DNA of 64,000 nucleotides from Rudanella lutea DSM 19387 (GCF_000383955.1 NZ_KB913013.1:3987694-4051693), one strand, 5' to 3'; numbered from the stretch's first letter, positions 1 to 8,457 are shown. Notes: generated by a model not told the origin, from the letters alone. A program made the numbers and translations.

Positions 1-99
1 CGGCTAATTGTGGGCCAATGTTTTTTGTATAAACTATTCTGCGGCCCCGGAAGTTAAGTATCCCGGTAAAATCGCCGGGCGAAAGTGCGGCTATGTCAA

Positions 100-240
100 A
101 TGAAAATGCGGAAAAAGTCGGATTTACCGACCAAAACCTGCCCGGTTTGCAAGCGTCCTTTCACATGGCGTAAGAAATGGGAGCGCGACTGGGACAATGT
201 GGTGTATTGCAGCGACCGTTGCCGCCGGGAAGGGCGCTGA
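100..240 (+). CDS. DUF2256 family zinc-ribbon protein (46 aa)
   Basis: A 46-residue basic protein. Two CxxC-type pairs (C14-P-V-C17 and C37-S-D-R-C41) frame a Trp-rich core (W23, W27, W31) and the tail reads [11 protein letters not shown], which is the DUF2256 signature. The four cysteines are expected to bind one zinc. The molecular role is unknown. From knowledge of the family, such genes often sit beside cryptochrome/photolyase genes, but no such gene is visible here because the window begins just upstream. The start at 100 is chosen because it is the first ATG in frame; a second ATG two codons on is equally possible. Family call is firm, function is not. Confidence 0.88.
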   Translation: MKMRKKSDLPTKTCPVCKRPFTWRKKWERDWDNVVYCSDRCRREGR

Positions 241-564
241 ACGGGAGTACTGGACAATAGATGTTTGTTGAATGCAGCAATTCGCGCATCTCCGGTTTAA
301 ACAAACCTGTACAACTAATACCCGCAACCCCTGCCAGCAACCTCCGTTGTGGGGTCTTCGACCACTGGCAGGGTATAAATGGGGACTGTAATCCGAACAG
401 AGATACTAACGCAACACCTCTAATAGCCAGATTTTACCGCCCGAAAGCTGACTTCAGGTTAAACGTCCACGGGGCGTATTTGTCCAAAGAATAACCACGC
501 TAATGACTCCCCGGCAAGTCCGGTCGGGGTAAATGTGCTAACTTTGGAACAAATCAGTGTTGCA
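241..564. other. Intergenic stretch with hairpins, no convincing gene
   Basis: A 77-codon open frame (261-494) exists here, but it has no recognisable domain and cuts across paired DNA arms, so I do not call it. Visible structure: perfect 9-base arms CCCTGCCAG (329-337) and CTGGCAGGG (365-373) enclose two small hairpins. A CCCCG/CGGGG hairpin lies at 509-529, and a -7-like box TAACTTTG at 539-546 precedes the next gene. Confidence 0.5.
539..546 (+). promoter_or_regulatory. Bacteroidota -7 box (TAACTTTG)
   Basis: TAACTTTG matches the TAnnTTTG consensus of the primary sigma factor of Bacteroidota and ends 18 bases before the chosen ATG at 565. No good -33 TTTG is seen, so this is moderate evidence. 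It argues against the in-frame GTG at 535, which would lie upstream of transcription start. Confidence 0.45.
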
Positions 565-2244
565 ATGCCCCGGTTCTTCCGTTATCTTTTCCTGCTTTCG
601 ATTGTTTGTTTTTGGGCGGGTTGTCGCCCCAAACGGCCTGTAGCGCCTACCCGGACGCCCCCGGCGCCGGTGCCCAAACCAGCCCCTAAAAAACCGGCTC
701 CCCCCGTGGCTGTGAAACCCAAACCGGCCGATACGGTGGCTTTTGAGCCGCTCGATCAGAGCGTGGCCCCTTCGCCCAAACGCGAGTTTCGGGCCGTCTG
801 GATTGCGACGATCGACAACATCGACTGGCCCAGTAAAAAAGGCTTACCTGCCGAACAGCAGCAGGCCGAGTACCGCGCGCTGCTCGACGGGCAGCGGCAG
901 GCGGGGTTCAACGCCGTGGTGGTGCAGGTACGGGCTGCGGCCGATGCGTTCTACGCCAAAAGTATGGAACCCTGGTCGGAGTGGCTGACCGGGCAGCAGG
1001 GGCTGGCTCCCTCGCCTTTTTACGACCCACTGGAGTTTATGCTGGAGGAGTCGCACAACCGGGGCATGGAATTTCATGCCTGGCTCAACCTCGACCGGGG
1101 TACGTTTAGCCGCCGGGCTACCATTGCGCCCGGCCACATTACTACCCGCAAGCCGGAGTGGTTTTTGAGCTACGGCGAGCGTAAGCTGTTTAACCTCGGT
1201 ATGCCGGTGGTGCGTACCTACGTGGCTTCGCTGGTGGCCAATATTGTCAGGAATTACGACGTCGATGGGATTCATTTCGACGATTATTTCTATCCTTATG
1301 CCGTAGCCGGGCAAACCCTGCGCGACGACGAGGCCTACCGGGCCAACTACAACGGGATGAGCAAAAACGACTGGCGTCGGTCGAATATCGACAAGCTCAT
1401 TCTCGAAATCCGCGACTCGATTTATGCCGTAAAACCCCACGTCAAATTTGGGGTAAGTCCGTTTGGCATCTGGAAAAATGCCGCTTCGGACCCTGAGGGG
1501 TCGCCTACGTCGGGTGGACAGGCGTACTACGACCTCTACGCCGACACGCGCAAATGGGCCCTCGAAGGCTGGGTCGATTACATGGTGCCGCAGATTTACT
1601 TCACGCACGACCACCCGCGGGCACCCTACCGCGAACTGGTGGACTGGTGGACGCGCAACGCCGGCGAACGGCACCTCTACATCGGGCACGGAGCGTACCG
1701 GGTGGGCAAGGGTGGCCAACGCGAACCGTCGTGGAATAACCCCACGCAGATGCCCAATCAGGTGCGGTATGCCCGGTCCATGAAGCCAACGCTGGGGAGT
1801 GTGTATTTCAGTGCCAAATCACTGCGCGACAACCCGCTGGGTGTTCGCGATTCGTTGCAGAACAACCTGTACAAATACCCGGCTCTGATTCCGCCCATGA
1901 CCTGGAAGGATAGCCTCGCGCCCGAACCGGTGCGCGACCTGAAAGCCACCGCGACGCCATCGGGCGTGGAGCTATTCTGGCACGAACCCGCCCCGGCTGC
2001 CGACGGCGACCGGGCCCGCTACTACGTGGTGTATCGGTTTGAGGGACGTCAGCGGCAGTTCCGTACCGATAATCCGCAGTATATTCTGACCATTTGCCAG
2101 GGCGAATCGAATACGCGGTTTATAGACAAAACGGCCAACCCGAACAAACGGTACACCTACGTCGTAACGGCGTTTGACCGGCTGCACAACGAGAGCCGCG
2201 AAACGGCTTTGCTGGTCAATCCGGTGGTGCAGAATGGGAAGTAG
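565..2244 (+). CDS. GHL10 (DUF187) glycoside-hydrolase-like lipoprotein with C-terminal Fn3
   Basis: A 559-residue putative outer-surface glycan-active enzyme. A hydrophobic N-terminus ends in the lipobox F-W-A-G-C20, so it should be lipidated at Cys20. A Pro/Lys-rich linker (about 21-55) follows. The GHL10 domain begins at KREFRAVWIATIDNIDWPSK and runs to about residue 450, with family landmarks such as GFNAVVVQVR, DGIHFDDYF and KFGVSPFGIW. The last ~100 residues resemble a fibronectin type III fold (APEPVRDLKATATPSGVELFW). Substrate is not deducible; relatives are thought to act on cell-wall or extracellular polysaccharide. The start at 565 is chosen over an in-frame GTG at 535 because a -7 promoter box overlaps that GTG. 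Confidence 0.87.
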   Translation: MPRFFRYLFLLSIVCFWAGCRPKRPVAPTRTPPAPVPKPAPKKPAPPVAVKPKPADTVAFEPLDQSVAPSPKREFRAVWIATIDNIDWPSKKGLPAEQQQAEYRALLDGQRQAGFNAVVVQVRAAADAFYAKSMEPWSEWLTGQQGLAPSPFYDPLEFMLEESHNRGMEFHAWLNLDRGTFSRRATIAPGHITTRKPEWFLSYGERKLFNLGMPVVRTYVASLVANIVRNYDVDGIHFDDYFYPYAVAGQTLRDDEAYRANYNGMSKNDWRRSNIDKLILEIRDSIYAVKPHVKFGVSPFGIWKNAASDPEGSPTSGGQAYYDLYADTRKWALEGWVDYMVPQIYFTHDHPRAPYRELVDWWTRNAGERHLYIGHGAYRVGKGGQREPSWNNPTQMPNQVRYARSMKPTLGSVYFSAKSLRDNPLGVRDSLQNNLYKYPALIPPMTWKDSLAPEPVRDLKATATPSGVELFWHEPAPAADGDRARYYVVYRFEGRQRQFRTDNPQYILTICQGESNTRFIDKTANPNKRYTYVVTAFDRLHNESRETALLVNPVVQNGK

Positions 2245-2249
2245 CCTCT

Positions 2250-3491
2250 CTACTGAAAGGCTTCCATAACGGCGCTGACGGGTTTGGCGTCGGGGAAGAA
2301 GCCCACGAGCCGGTTCAGAATGCCCTCCACCACGGCGTCGGGGCAGGAGGCTCCGCAAGTGAGCAAGATAGTAACGGGCCGCTGCTGAGGCAGGTAGCCT
2401 TCGGTGACAATTTCCTGCTTGCTGCTCAGGTCGAAGTGGCGAATCAGCTCTGGCGACAGGATTTTCTGATCCGATTCGATGAAATACGTCGGCAGTTTTT
2501 CGGCGCACAGATCCACAATATGCGAGGTGTTCGACGAATTATACCCCCCGGCCACGATAGCCAAGTCGGCCGGATACTCGAGCAGAGCGTAGGTAGCGTC
2601 CTGATTATCGTTGGTGGCGTAGCAAAGCGTATCGCGGGTATTGGCAAATCGATCTTCAATCGTTTCGATCCGGTCGGCGGCATCGGTCAGGTTGTATTGG
2701 GTCATCATCACCCGCTTCAGGTAGTCGGCAATCCCCTGCGTATCCGACGCGAGCATGGTTGTCTGGTTCACAACGCCAATCCGTTGCAGGTCGCGGGCGG
2801 GGTCGAAACCCTCCGAATACTGCCCGGCGAACTCCGTGAAGAACTCCTCCGGTTTGGCTTCGCCCGTGACGTAGCGGGCAAGTCGCTCGGCCTGCGCCAT
2901 ATTTTTGACCACCACCGTGGGGGCAGCTTCTTTGCTGTGCGAGAACGTAGCGCGGGTTTCTTCGTGTGAAGGTTTACCGTGCACTACTACGGTGTAATTC
3001 TTCTGGCCGATTTGGGCGGCTTTATTCCACACTTTTTCCACAAACGGACAGGTGGTATCGTATTTTTCAATGTCGACGCCAATGGCCGCCAATTGCTGAT
3101 AGGTTTCGAGCGTGGTGCCAAACGCCGGAATAATGACCACGTCGGCGGGGGTAAGCTCGCTGAACGGAATCAGCTGATCGCCACTCGTACTCATCAGAAA
3201 CTGCACCCCCCGGCTCAGCAAATCGGCGTTGACATCGGGGTTGTGAATCATCTCACTCAACAAAAAAATCCGGCGGCCGGGGTTTTCGTCGATGGCCTTG
3301 TAGGCGATTTCGACCGCGTTTTCGACCCCGTAGCAGAACCCAAAATGCCGGGCCAGATAAAACCGTACCGGACCGAAATCGAGCAATGTCGGCGTAAAGT
3401 CACGCTTCAGTTTGTCGCGTTTCCGCCGAAACTCTTTCAGAGGGGTGATAATGGTACTGCGGTAGTAATCGGGGATGTTGAATGATTTCAT
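2250..3491 (-). CDS. ispH: 4-hydroxy-3-methylbut-2-enyl diphosphate reductase
   Basis: Last enzyme of the MEP isoprenoid pathway: reduces HMBPP to IPP and DMAPP with a [4Fe-4S] cluster. The three cluster cysteines are visible as C53 (FGFCYGVENAV), C148 (DTTCPFVEKVW) and C290 (DTLCYATNDNQ). GGYNSSNTSHIV at ~315-326 is the counterpart of the substrate-binding NSSN motif. At 413 residues it is about 100 longer than E. coli IspH, with an N-terminal extension of ~40 residues and inserts around 210-235; this long form is usual in Bacteroidota. Two further cysteines (C379, C383) sit in the C-terminal TCGASCPDAV motif. It ends 5 bases from the convergent GHL10 gene. Confidence 0.96.
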   Translation of the reverse strand: MKSFNIPDYYRSTIITPLKEFRRKRDKLKRDFTPTLLDFGPVRFYLARHFGFCYGVENAVEIAYKAIDENPGRRIFLLSEMIHNPDVNADLLSRGVQFLMSTSGDQLIPFSELTPADVVIIPAFGTTLETYQQLAAIGVDIEKYDTTCPFVEKVWNKAAQIGQKNYTVVVHGKPSHEETRATFSHSKEAAPTVVVKNMAQAERLARYVTGEAKPEEFFTEFAGQYSEGFDPARDLQRIGVVNQTTMLASDTQGIADYLKRVMMTQYNLTDAADRIETIEDRFANTRDTLCYATNDNQDATYALLEYPADLAIVAGGYNSSNTSHIVDLCAEKLPTYFIESDQKILSPELIRHFDLSSKQEIVTEGYLPQQRPVTILLTCGASCPDAVVEGILNRLVGFFPDAKPVSAVMEAFQ

Positions 3492-3659
3492 CGGTAGTCG
3501 AGAGCCTTTCGCCCGGCGGGCGGCTCTGTTTCGTCAGTTAGTCACAAAGATACAGGCGTCTGTTTTGCTAACGTTGTGCCCCCGTTGTTTGTTCGTATAG
3601 AAAACCCAAAGCGGCCTGCCGCAGCCGGGACCCATCAAACCAAAAAGGCCAAACGCGCT

Positions 3660-4151
3660 ATGCCCCGTAAATTACTGAAATACAAGAATTACGACGTTCA
3701 CTCGATAACCACCTGCACCCCCGAAACGCCCGACCGGCCCGGCCGACGGAATGCGAACATTGCTACCTGGGTGATGCAAACCGCTATGGGGGGCACGCAT
3801 TTGGTGGTGGCCCTCTACGAACCTGACCTGACGATTGAGCTGGTGCGCGAAAGCGGTATTCTGAATGTAAACCTGCTGGCCGAAGAGCAGACCGGGCTAA
3901 TTCGGAAACTGGGGCAGCAGAGCGGCCGGGATAAAGACAAGTTCAAAAACCTGCCCTACGCCATCGATGAACGCGGTTGCCCGTACCTGACCGAGGCCAT
4001 CGGGTATGCTCAGTGCCGGGTGATTGACCGGGTACCGGCCGGCGACCACGAGCTGTTTGTATGCGCCGTTGACAAGCAGGTGGTGCTCAACCCCGACAAG
4101 CGGGTGATGACCAACCACTTTATTAAAGAAAAGAAGCTGGTGCGCGGCTGA
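3660..4151 (+). CDS. Flavin reductase-like, FMN-binding split-barrel protein
   Basis: A 163-residue protein with the layout of the flavin-reductase-like/split-barrel family: an N-terminal substrate strand (YDVHSITTCTPE), a core strand around ATWVMQTAMGGTHLVVALYEPD, the segment SGILNVNLLAEEQ that in relatives contacts FMN, and a C-terminal barrel strand (HELFVCAVDKQVVL). It probably binds FMN and reduces flavin or a small substrate; the substrate is unknown. I start it at the ATG at 3660 (MPRKLLKYKN) rather than the upstream in-frame ATG at 3576, since that overlaps a TAACGTTG box resembling a -7 element and the extra 28 residues look like untranslated leader. Confidence 0.72.
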   Translation: MPRKLLKYKNYDVHSITTCTPETPDRPGRRNANIATWVMQTAMGGTHLVVALYEPDLTIELVRESGILNVNLLAEEQTGLIRKLGQQSGRDKDKFKNLPYAIDERGCPYLTEAIGYAQCRVIDRVPAGDHELFVCAVDKQVVLNPDKRVMTNHFIKEKKLVRG

Positions 4152-4181
4152 GTCAAATTCGATGACTGACAAAAAATATGG

Positions 4182-4316
4182 GCTTAACGTTTCGGGGCTT
4201 GCCGAAGGCGGGGTGTTTCAGCACTGCTATTCATTTGAAAAACTAAAGTTCGGTTAAGCACAAAACTGTCATAGAAGCTCGTCACCCCCGCTTTTGGCAA
4301 GCCCATGTTATATGCC
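4182..4316 (-). repeat. attC-like recombination site (135 b)
   Basis: Read on the minus strand the segment opens with GGCATATAAC, then GGGCTTGCC (4304-4296), and closes with GGCAAGCCC (4203-4195) and GTTAAGC (4188-4182). The GGGCTTGCC/GGCAAGCCC arms pair perfectly over 9 bases and extend, with bulges, into a G-rich/C-rich stem, leaving an AT-rich ~70-base centre. GTTAAGC fits the GTTRRRY core of integron attC sites; the opposite core ATATAAC differs from RYYYAAC at one position. Length and imperfect pairing also fit attC. It lies directly after the stop codon of the 1318-codon gene, where a cassette attC should be. No IntI-type integrase is in the window. Confidence 0.6.
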
Positions 4317-4332
4317 GTTCTAATCTGTCCGT

Positions 4333-7300
4333 TCATACTTGTAATGTAATAGGGCTAGGAAATATTTTCCCTCTAATCAACAAGTCGCCTGGGTTTTCTA
4401 TGATTTCAATCTTTGCTGTCTGCTGTCCCGCATTGTAAACTCTATAAATGGAATAATCATTTCCTTTTTCAAACATAAACGTCCACTCGTTTGGAGAAAG
4501 ATAAACTACATCCTTGCTTCTTGATGGAGTTCCTTTTACATCAATAAATTTTTCTGTTCCATTCTCTACAACTTTAAAATCGTAAGGCATTCCACTTTCA
4601 CCGTCTTTGTTCATCCAAACTATTTCAGAGAAATTGTTTTTGTTTTTTGTGAGAAACTCATAAACAAATTCCTCACTCCAAATTCCAACATCTTCACGCA
4701 CTTCTTTGCTTTGAATTTCTGAATACTTCGCTTCGGCAACCTGATTCCCATTGAGAAATGTTTTCTTCGTTACAGATATTCTTGATGTGTCAAACTCTTT
4801 GGGAGTTGAAACGGGTTCAAAGCTATTTGATTCTACTTCTTCAAATTCTTCCTCGTATCCCTCCTCAACATCAGGTTCAGAAACTACACTTGCAGTTTCT
4901 GTAGTGAGTTGTAACTTCTTTGGGGGAGCAATTTCAATTTTCTGTTTCGCTTTTTGATATTCAGGTTTTGATTTCACTACTGTCAAATCATATCCAAGTC
5001 CTGTCAGCCATTCAGTAATTTCTGATTCATCCAATTCTAAAAGAAGTCGCAACTCGTCATTCAATCCCGAAACCTGCAACAATGTTGAGAGTTCAGGAAT
5101 TAAATTGAACATTGTAATTGGGCTTTTCCATTTCCCTTTGAAGTAGAGTTTATTCTGTTCTTGAAAAACAGTTAGTGATTCACCTTCAATAGTTTCTGAC
5201 TGGTAGGTAAATGAAAGTTTGATTGAAGTCGCATTGTAGAACTCTGCTTTTGACACTAAAGAAAAAAGCCGTTCAAATTCTTTTGTGTAGTCGGCATATT
5301 GTTTTCTCTCAATGATTGCAACAAAGTAAGGGAGTATGTTTTGTAGTTTGCGATGCAAGTCAATATCTATTTTCTTACTTTCAAATGTTGGGGTGAACTT
5401 GTCAATTATCTGAACATCAAAAAGGGAAATCAATTCTTCAAATGTCGCTGCTTGTGTTTCGCAATTTTCGGGAAGTTGAATGACTTTTAATTTTTCAGAT
5501 GCGTTTGAGAAGCCGTCAATCTTTATCCATTTAAGTTCGTTTGCTAACTCAAATTTTCCGTTTGCTGAAAGCAACTTGTTTTCATTTGCCCAATCTGAAA
5601 TGGTTTTCTTTTTATCTTCTGAAAAGTCCGGAAGCAGCGAAGCAAGTTTGTTGTAAATCAAACCGATTTTTTTTCGGTTGTATTTTCTTAGAATCTCATC
5701 CTCCTCTGTCTGCTCTGCAATTTTTTCAAGCACTGTTAAGTAATCGCCTAAATCTAATTTGTCTTTGAACGGCAAAAGAGTTCTCCATTCTTCAGGCAAT
5801 GGTTCGTCATAATCAAAAACTGGAAGATACTTTCCCGCTATTTCAGTAATTTCTTTGTCGTTTATATAAAGTTTGTCTGCTGTTAAGCACTCCTTCGTTG
5901 TGGAAGGAAATATTTGTGAGTGCTGAATGCTCCAATGAAAATAATTCTTGACAACGCACTGGCTGCCGTAATATCCCCAAGGCATATAAGCGTATTGATT
6001 CACTGTGTCGGGGTCAATCGTTTTAATAGCTTGTTGCCAGAATACTTTTGAGAATTTGTAATCTCTTGCAAATTCTGAATAGCGAATTTTATCAAGGGTG
6101 ATAGAATTTGATGAGCCGACTAAGTGAGGATAACTGTGTCCTTGTTTTGCCTCGTTCCCAACTTGTATAAAATAACTCTGCTCAATTCCATTGTTGCCGT
6201 TGATATTTGTCTTAATCCGAATCATTGAAATGTTTTCACTGACTCCAATTTTCAAGAAAAGTGTTTTCCATTCACTGACTAAATCTTCTTGCTGCTTATA
6301 ATTTTCAGAAACATACTTTCCTGCTTCATTTACCTTTTGCAATTTCAATGAAGGTTCGTAAAAGTCAGATAGGTAACATTCTTTTGCTGCTTTGAACTCT
6401 TTACTCGTTGTAAAAAGTTTAAGGTCTTGAAGTTGGTCGTAATGCAACTCACTTAGTAAACCTTTCTTATGCTGATTGAAAATGTATCGTGTTACTTTAA
6501 GGTAATTGTCTTTTTCAATGCAGTTTTCAATATTGCCTATGATTTCATTTTCAAGGTAGGCGGCATCAGAAGGTTCTTTTACTCCAAGTAACTCAAGCCA
6601 ACCTTTAACCTTGCTGTTGTTTTCAATCTTCGGATAAACTTCGCTGTGAATTACTGTAACGCCTTCACCAAATTCAGTTTCAAAAGTTATCGAAGGGAAA
6701 CAAACTGTCTGTGGACTTTTTAATTTGTTTCCTTTCGCATAAATGAATGGAATTGCTTTAAGTTTTTCATTCCATTCTTTGCTTTCTTCCTTTGCTGCCT
6801 TTTTATGAAAGTATTCTATGAGTGCAAAATTTTCGGAAGGTTGATGACTGTCTTTGAAAATAGGGGAGAGAAAAAAAGATTCAAGATTTTCTGCATCAAA
6901 AAATTTTGCACCGAATGAACGGAGTTTGTCAGTTCGTTGAAGTTGTGAGTTTACAAATGAATCCGTCTTGAAACTTGTGTTTTCTTTTTGATTGATGAAA
7001 TCAATTACTGTTTCAGGAGCAATGAAAGTCAAATCTGAAAGTCCCGTTTTGTCAACGATAATCTCTCCTGGCTTTTGGAGTTTTGAACTCTTTGAAGGAA
7101 CAAATGTTTTTTCTTTCGCTGCTCTTTCTAATGAATTGTCAAATGAGTTCTTCAATTCATTATTTACACTACTGAATTTGGTTGGAAGTAACTGGAGAAT
7201 GTGAAATTTGAATTTCCCTTTTGCAAGTATTTCTAACCAATCAAGGATTTTTTCGGCAGTCAGCTTGAAAAGCCACTGATTCCAAATTCTATCTTCATGC

Positions 7301-8289
7301 AGTCCTTCTCTTGCAGCGTTGGTTAGAAAACTTCCATTAATTAAAAACGGAAATTCAAAGTCAGCAACTTTGGTAGGGAGATAAGTAAAAATTAAACTCT
7401 CTTCTTTTTTTAGTGGTCTTAATTTCCCTTCTTCAATCTTTGCAGCAAAAGATATTTCTGTGAAGTCCGCTTCTTTAAGTTTTTCAGGTGTTTTCTCGTC
7501 TTGCTTTAATGCTTCCTTCGTTTCTGGGGAAATAGAAATCTTCTCAAATGTTTTGGTGAGCCATGAACTAATTTCCTTTCCGTCTTTATGCAAACTAACC
7601 TCATTGAATGAAGTATCTTGATTGATTATTTTTTTCTCTATTGAAGAAATTGTTTTTCCGTTGTTGGAAACTGAAATCTTTGAAACTCGTCTTAGGAATA
7701 GGAGTATTTGTCCATTACTTAATAATTCATTCAAGTCCTTCAGCAAAGCATCTGCCTTCTTAATTTCAATGATGGTAGAAACAGCAAACTTGTTTTTTGA
7801 AATGCTGTTTTGAATTTCACTGGCTAATTCTTTTGGCTCTGTCCAAATAGGAATTATCTGCCATGGAAGTTTTGTTTTATGAACTGACTTGTCAAAGCGA
7901 AATTGATAGTCGCCTGAAAAAATTGTAACTCGTTCTGATTTTCCGAATACAGATTTGAAACCGATTCCTTTGTAACCTGTCTTGGTCGGGTCTGCTCGCT
8001 TGGTGCTTGCACCTGCTCCTGTGAGAGAAATAATATCGTTTTCGTCAAAAGGTTTTCCGTTGTGAGAAACAATTAAGCAATTAGGAAGAAAGTCAAAATG
8101 AACAACATTGTTTGTGTCCTTCGCTGCATCATCAGCATTTTGAATCAACTCAAATACGAATCGCTGGCTTTCTGAATAGATGTCGCTTGAAACGGTGTCA
8201 AGTAAATTTGCAACCATTTCAGCTTGCCTTGGCGAACTGAAAGTAGAATTCTCTTTACATAAGTCCTGTATAAAAGTTTGTTTACTCAT
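4333..8289 (-). CDS. Sacsin/HSP90-type GHKL ATPase with C-terminal DUF3883 (PD-(D/E)xK-like) domain
   Basis: A 1318-residue protein, markedly AT-richer than its neighbours. N-terminal ~200 residues form a GHKL ATPase of sacsin type: N-box E47-L-I-Q-N51-A-D53-D54, G1 H-N-G78-K, G2 GYKGIGFKSVF (105-115). The middle (~250-1150) is Lys/Glu-rich with no domain I recognise. The C-terminus (~1180-1318) matches DUF3883, known from plant NO VEIN: WSEEFVYEFL, then P-Y-D1237-F and F-I-D1250-V-K1252-G, consistent with a restriction-nuclease-like D...DxK centre, and SIYRVYN. ATPase plus nuclease-like domain suggests a nucleic-acid-directed, perhaps anti-phage, role; that is inference. It sits alone between an attC-like site (4182-4316) and GGCATATAAC at 8338, as if a single-gene cassette. 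Start ATG at 8289 is followed directly by a well-conserved N-terminus. Confidence 0.8.
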   Translation of the reverse strand: MSKQTFIQDLCKENSTFSSPRQAEMVANLLDTVSSDIYSESQRFVFELIQNADDAAKDTNNVVHFDFLPNCLIVSHNGKPFDENDIISLTGAGASTKRADPTKTGYKGIGFKSVFGKSERVTIFSGDYQFRFDKSVHKTKLPWQIIPIWTEPKELASEIQNSISKNKFAVSTIIEIKKADALLKDLNELLSNGQILLFLRRVSKISVSNNGKTISSIEKKIINQDTSFNEVSLHKDGKEISSWLTKTFEKISISPETKEALKQDEKTPEKLKEADFTEISFAAKIEEGKLRPLKKEESLIFTYLPTKVADFEFPFLINGSFLTNAAREGLHEDRIWNQWLFKLTAEKILDWLEILAKGKFKFHILQLLPTKFSSVNNELKNSFDNSLERAAKEKTFVPSKSSKLQKPGEIIVDKTGLSDLTFIAPETVIDFINQKENTSFKTDSFVNSQLQRTDKLRSFGAKFFDAENLESFFLSPIFKDSHQPSENFALIEYFHKKAAKEESKEWNEKLKAIPFIYAKGNKLKSPQTVCFPSITFETEFGEGVTVIHSEVYPKIENNSKVKGWLELLGVKEPSDAAYLENEIIGNIENCIEKDNYLKVTRYIFNQHKKGLLSELHYDQLQDLKLFTTSKEFKAAKECYLSDFYEPSLKLQKVNEAGKYVSENYKQQEDLVSEWKTLFLKIGVSENISMIRIKTNINGNNGIEQSYFIQVGNEAKQGHSYPHLVGSSNSITLDKIRYSEFARDYKFSKVFWQQAIKTIDPDTVNQYAYMPWGYYGSQCVVKNYFHWSIQHSQIFPSTTKECLTADKLYINDKEITEIAGKYLPVFDYDEPLPEEWRTLLPFKDKLDLGDYLTVLEKIAEQTEEDEILRKYNRKKIGLIYNKLASLLPDFSEDKKKTISDWANENKLLSANGKFELANELKWIKIDGFSNASEKLKVIQLPENCETQAATFEELISLFDVQIIDKFTPTFESKKIDIDLHRKLQNILPYFVAIIERKQYADYTKEFERLFSLVSKAEFYNATSIKLSFTYQSETIEGESLTVFQEQNKLYFKGKWKSPITMFNLIPELSTLLQVSGLNDELRLLLELDESEITEWLTGLGYDLTVVKSKPEYQKAKQKIEIAPPKKLQLTTETASVVSEPDVEEGYEEEFEEVESNSFEPVSTPKEFDTSRISVTKKTFLNGNQVAEAKYSEIQSKEVREDVGIWSEEFVYEFLTKNKNNFSEIVWMNKDGESGMPYDFKVVENGTEKFIDVKGTPSRSKDVVYLSPNEWTFMFEKGNDYSIYRVYNAGQQTAKIEIIENPGDLLIRGKIFPSPITLQV

Positions 8290-8295
8290 TGTTTA

Positions 8296-8347
8296 TTCAA
8301 AGCTCGTCAGTTCAAAGCTAGCAGTGTCCCCAAGAATGGCATATAAC
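8296..8347. repeat. Cassette 5' end: GGCATATAAC boundary and short direct repeats
   Basis: GGCATATAAC (8338-8347) is the exact reverse complement of GTTATATGCC at 4307-4316, so the AT-rich gene is framed by inverted 10-base ends. Between it and the start codon lie tandem TTCAAAGCT copies (8296-8304, 8311-8319). AAGCTCGTCA (8300-8309) also recurs in the same orientation inside the attC-like site (4275-4284). Confidence 0.55.
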
Positions 8348-8368
8348 TCCCAAATATACGCAAGTTTT

Positions 8369-8437
8369 GCAGTAGTTGTCGTGTTTAATTGAACTTATTT
8401 ACTTTTATCTTGAACTTTTGATGCAGTAGTTATCGTG
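8369..8437. repeat. 15-base direct repeat pair next to the recombinase gene
   Basis: GCAGTAGTTGTCGTG (8369-8383) and GCAGTAGTTATCGTG (8423-8437) differ at one base and are 54 bases apart. Between them TTGAACTT occurs twice (8389-8396, 8410-8417). The block lies between the cassette boundary and the 3' end of the recombinase gene and could be a recombinase binding or crossover site; no experimental family match is claimed. Confidence 0.5.
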
Positions 8438-8457
8438 CCGTAGTTTTTGTATTGTCA

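Noticed and set aside
261-494. 77-codon open frame
   Set aside because: No homology sense, no clear ribosome-binding context, and it runs through a paired three-way-junction segment; more likely non-coding.
844-1719. 291-codon open frame on the minus strand
   Set aside because: Antisense to the GHL10 gene with no recognisable domain; a compositional shadow.
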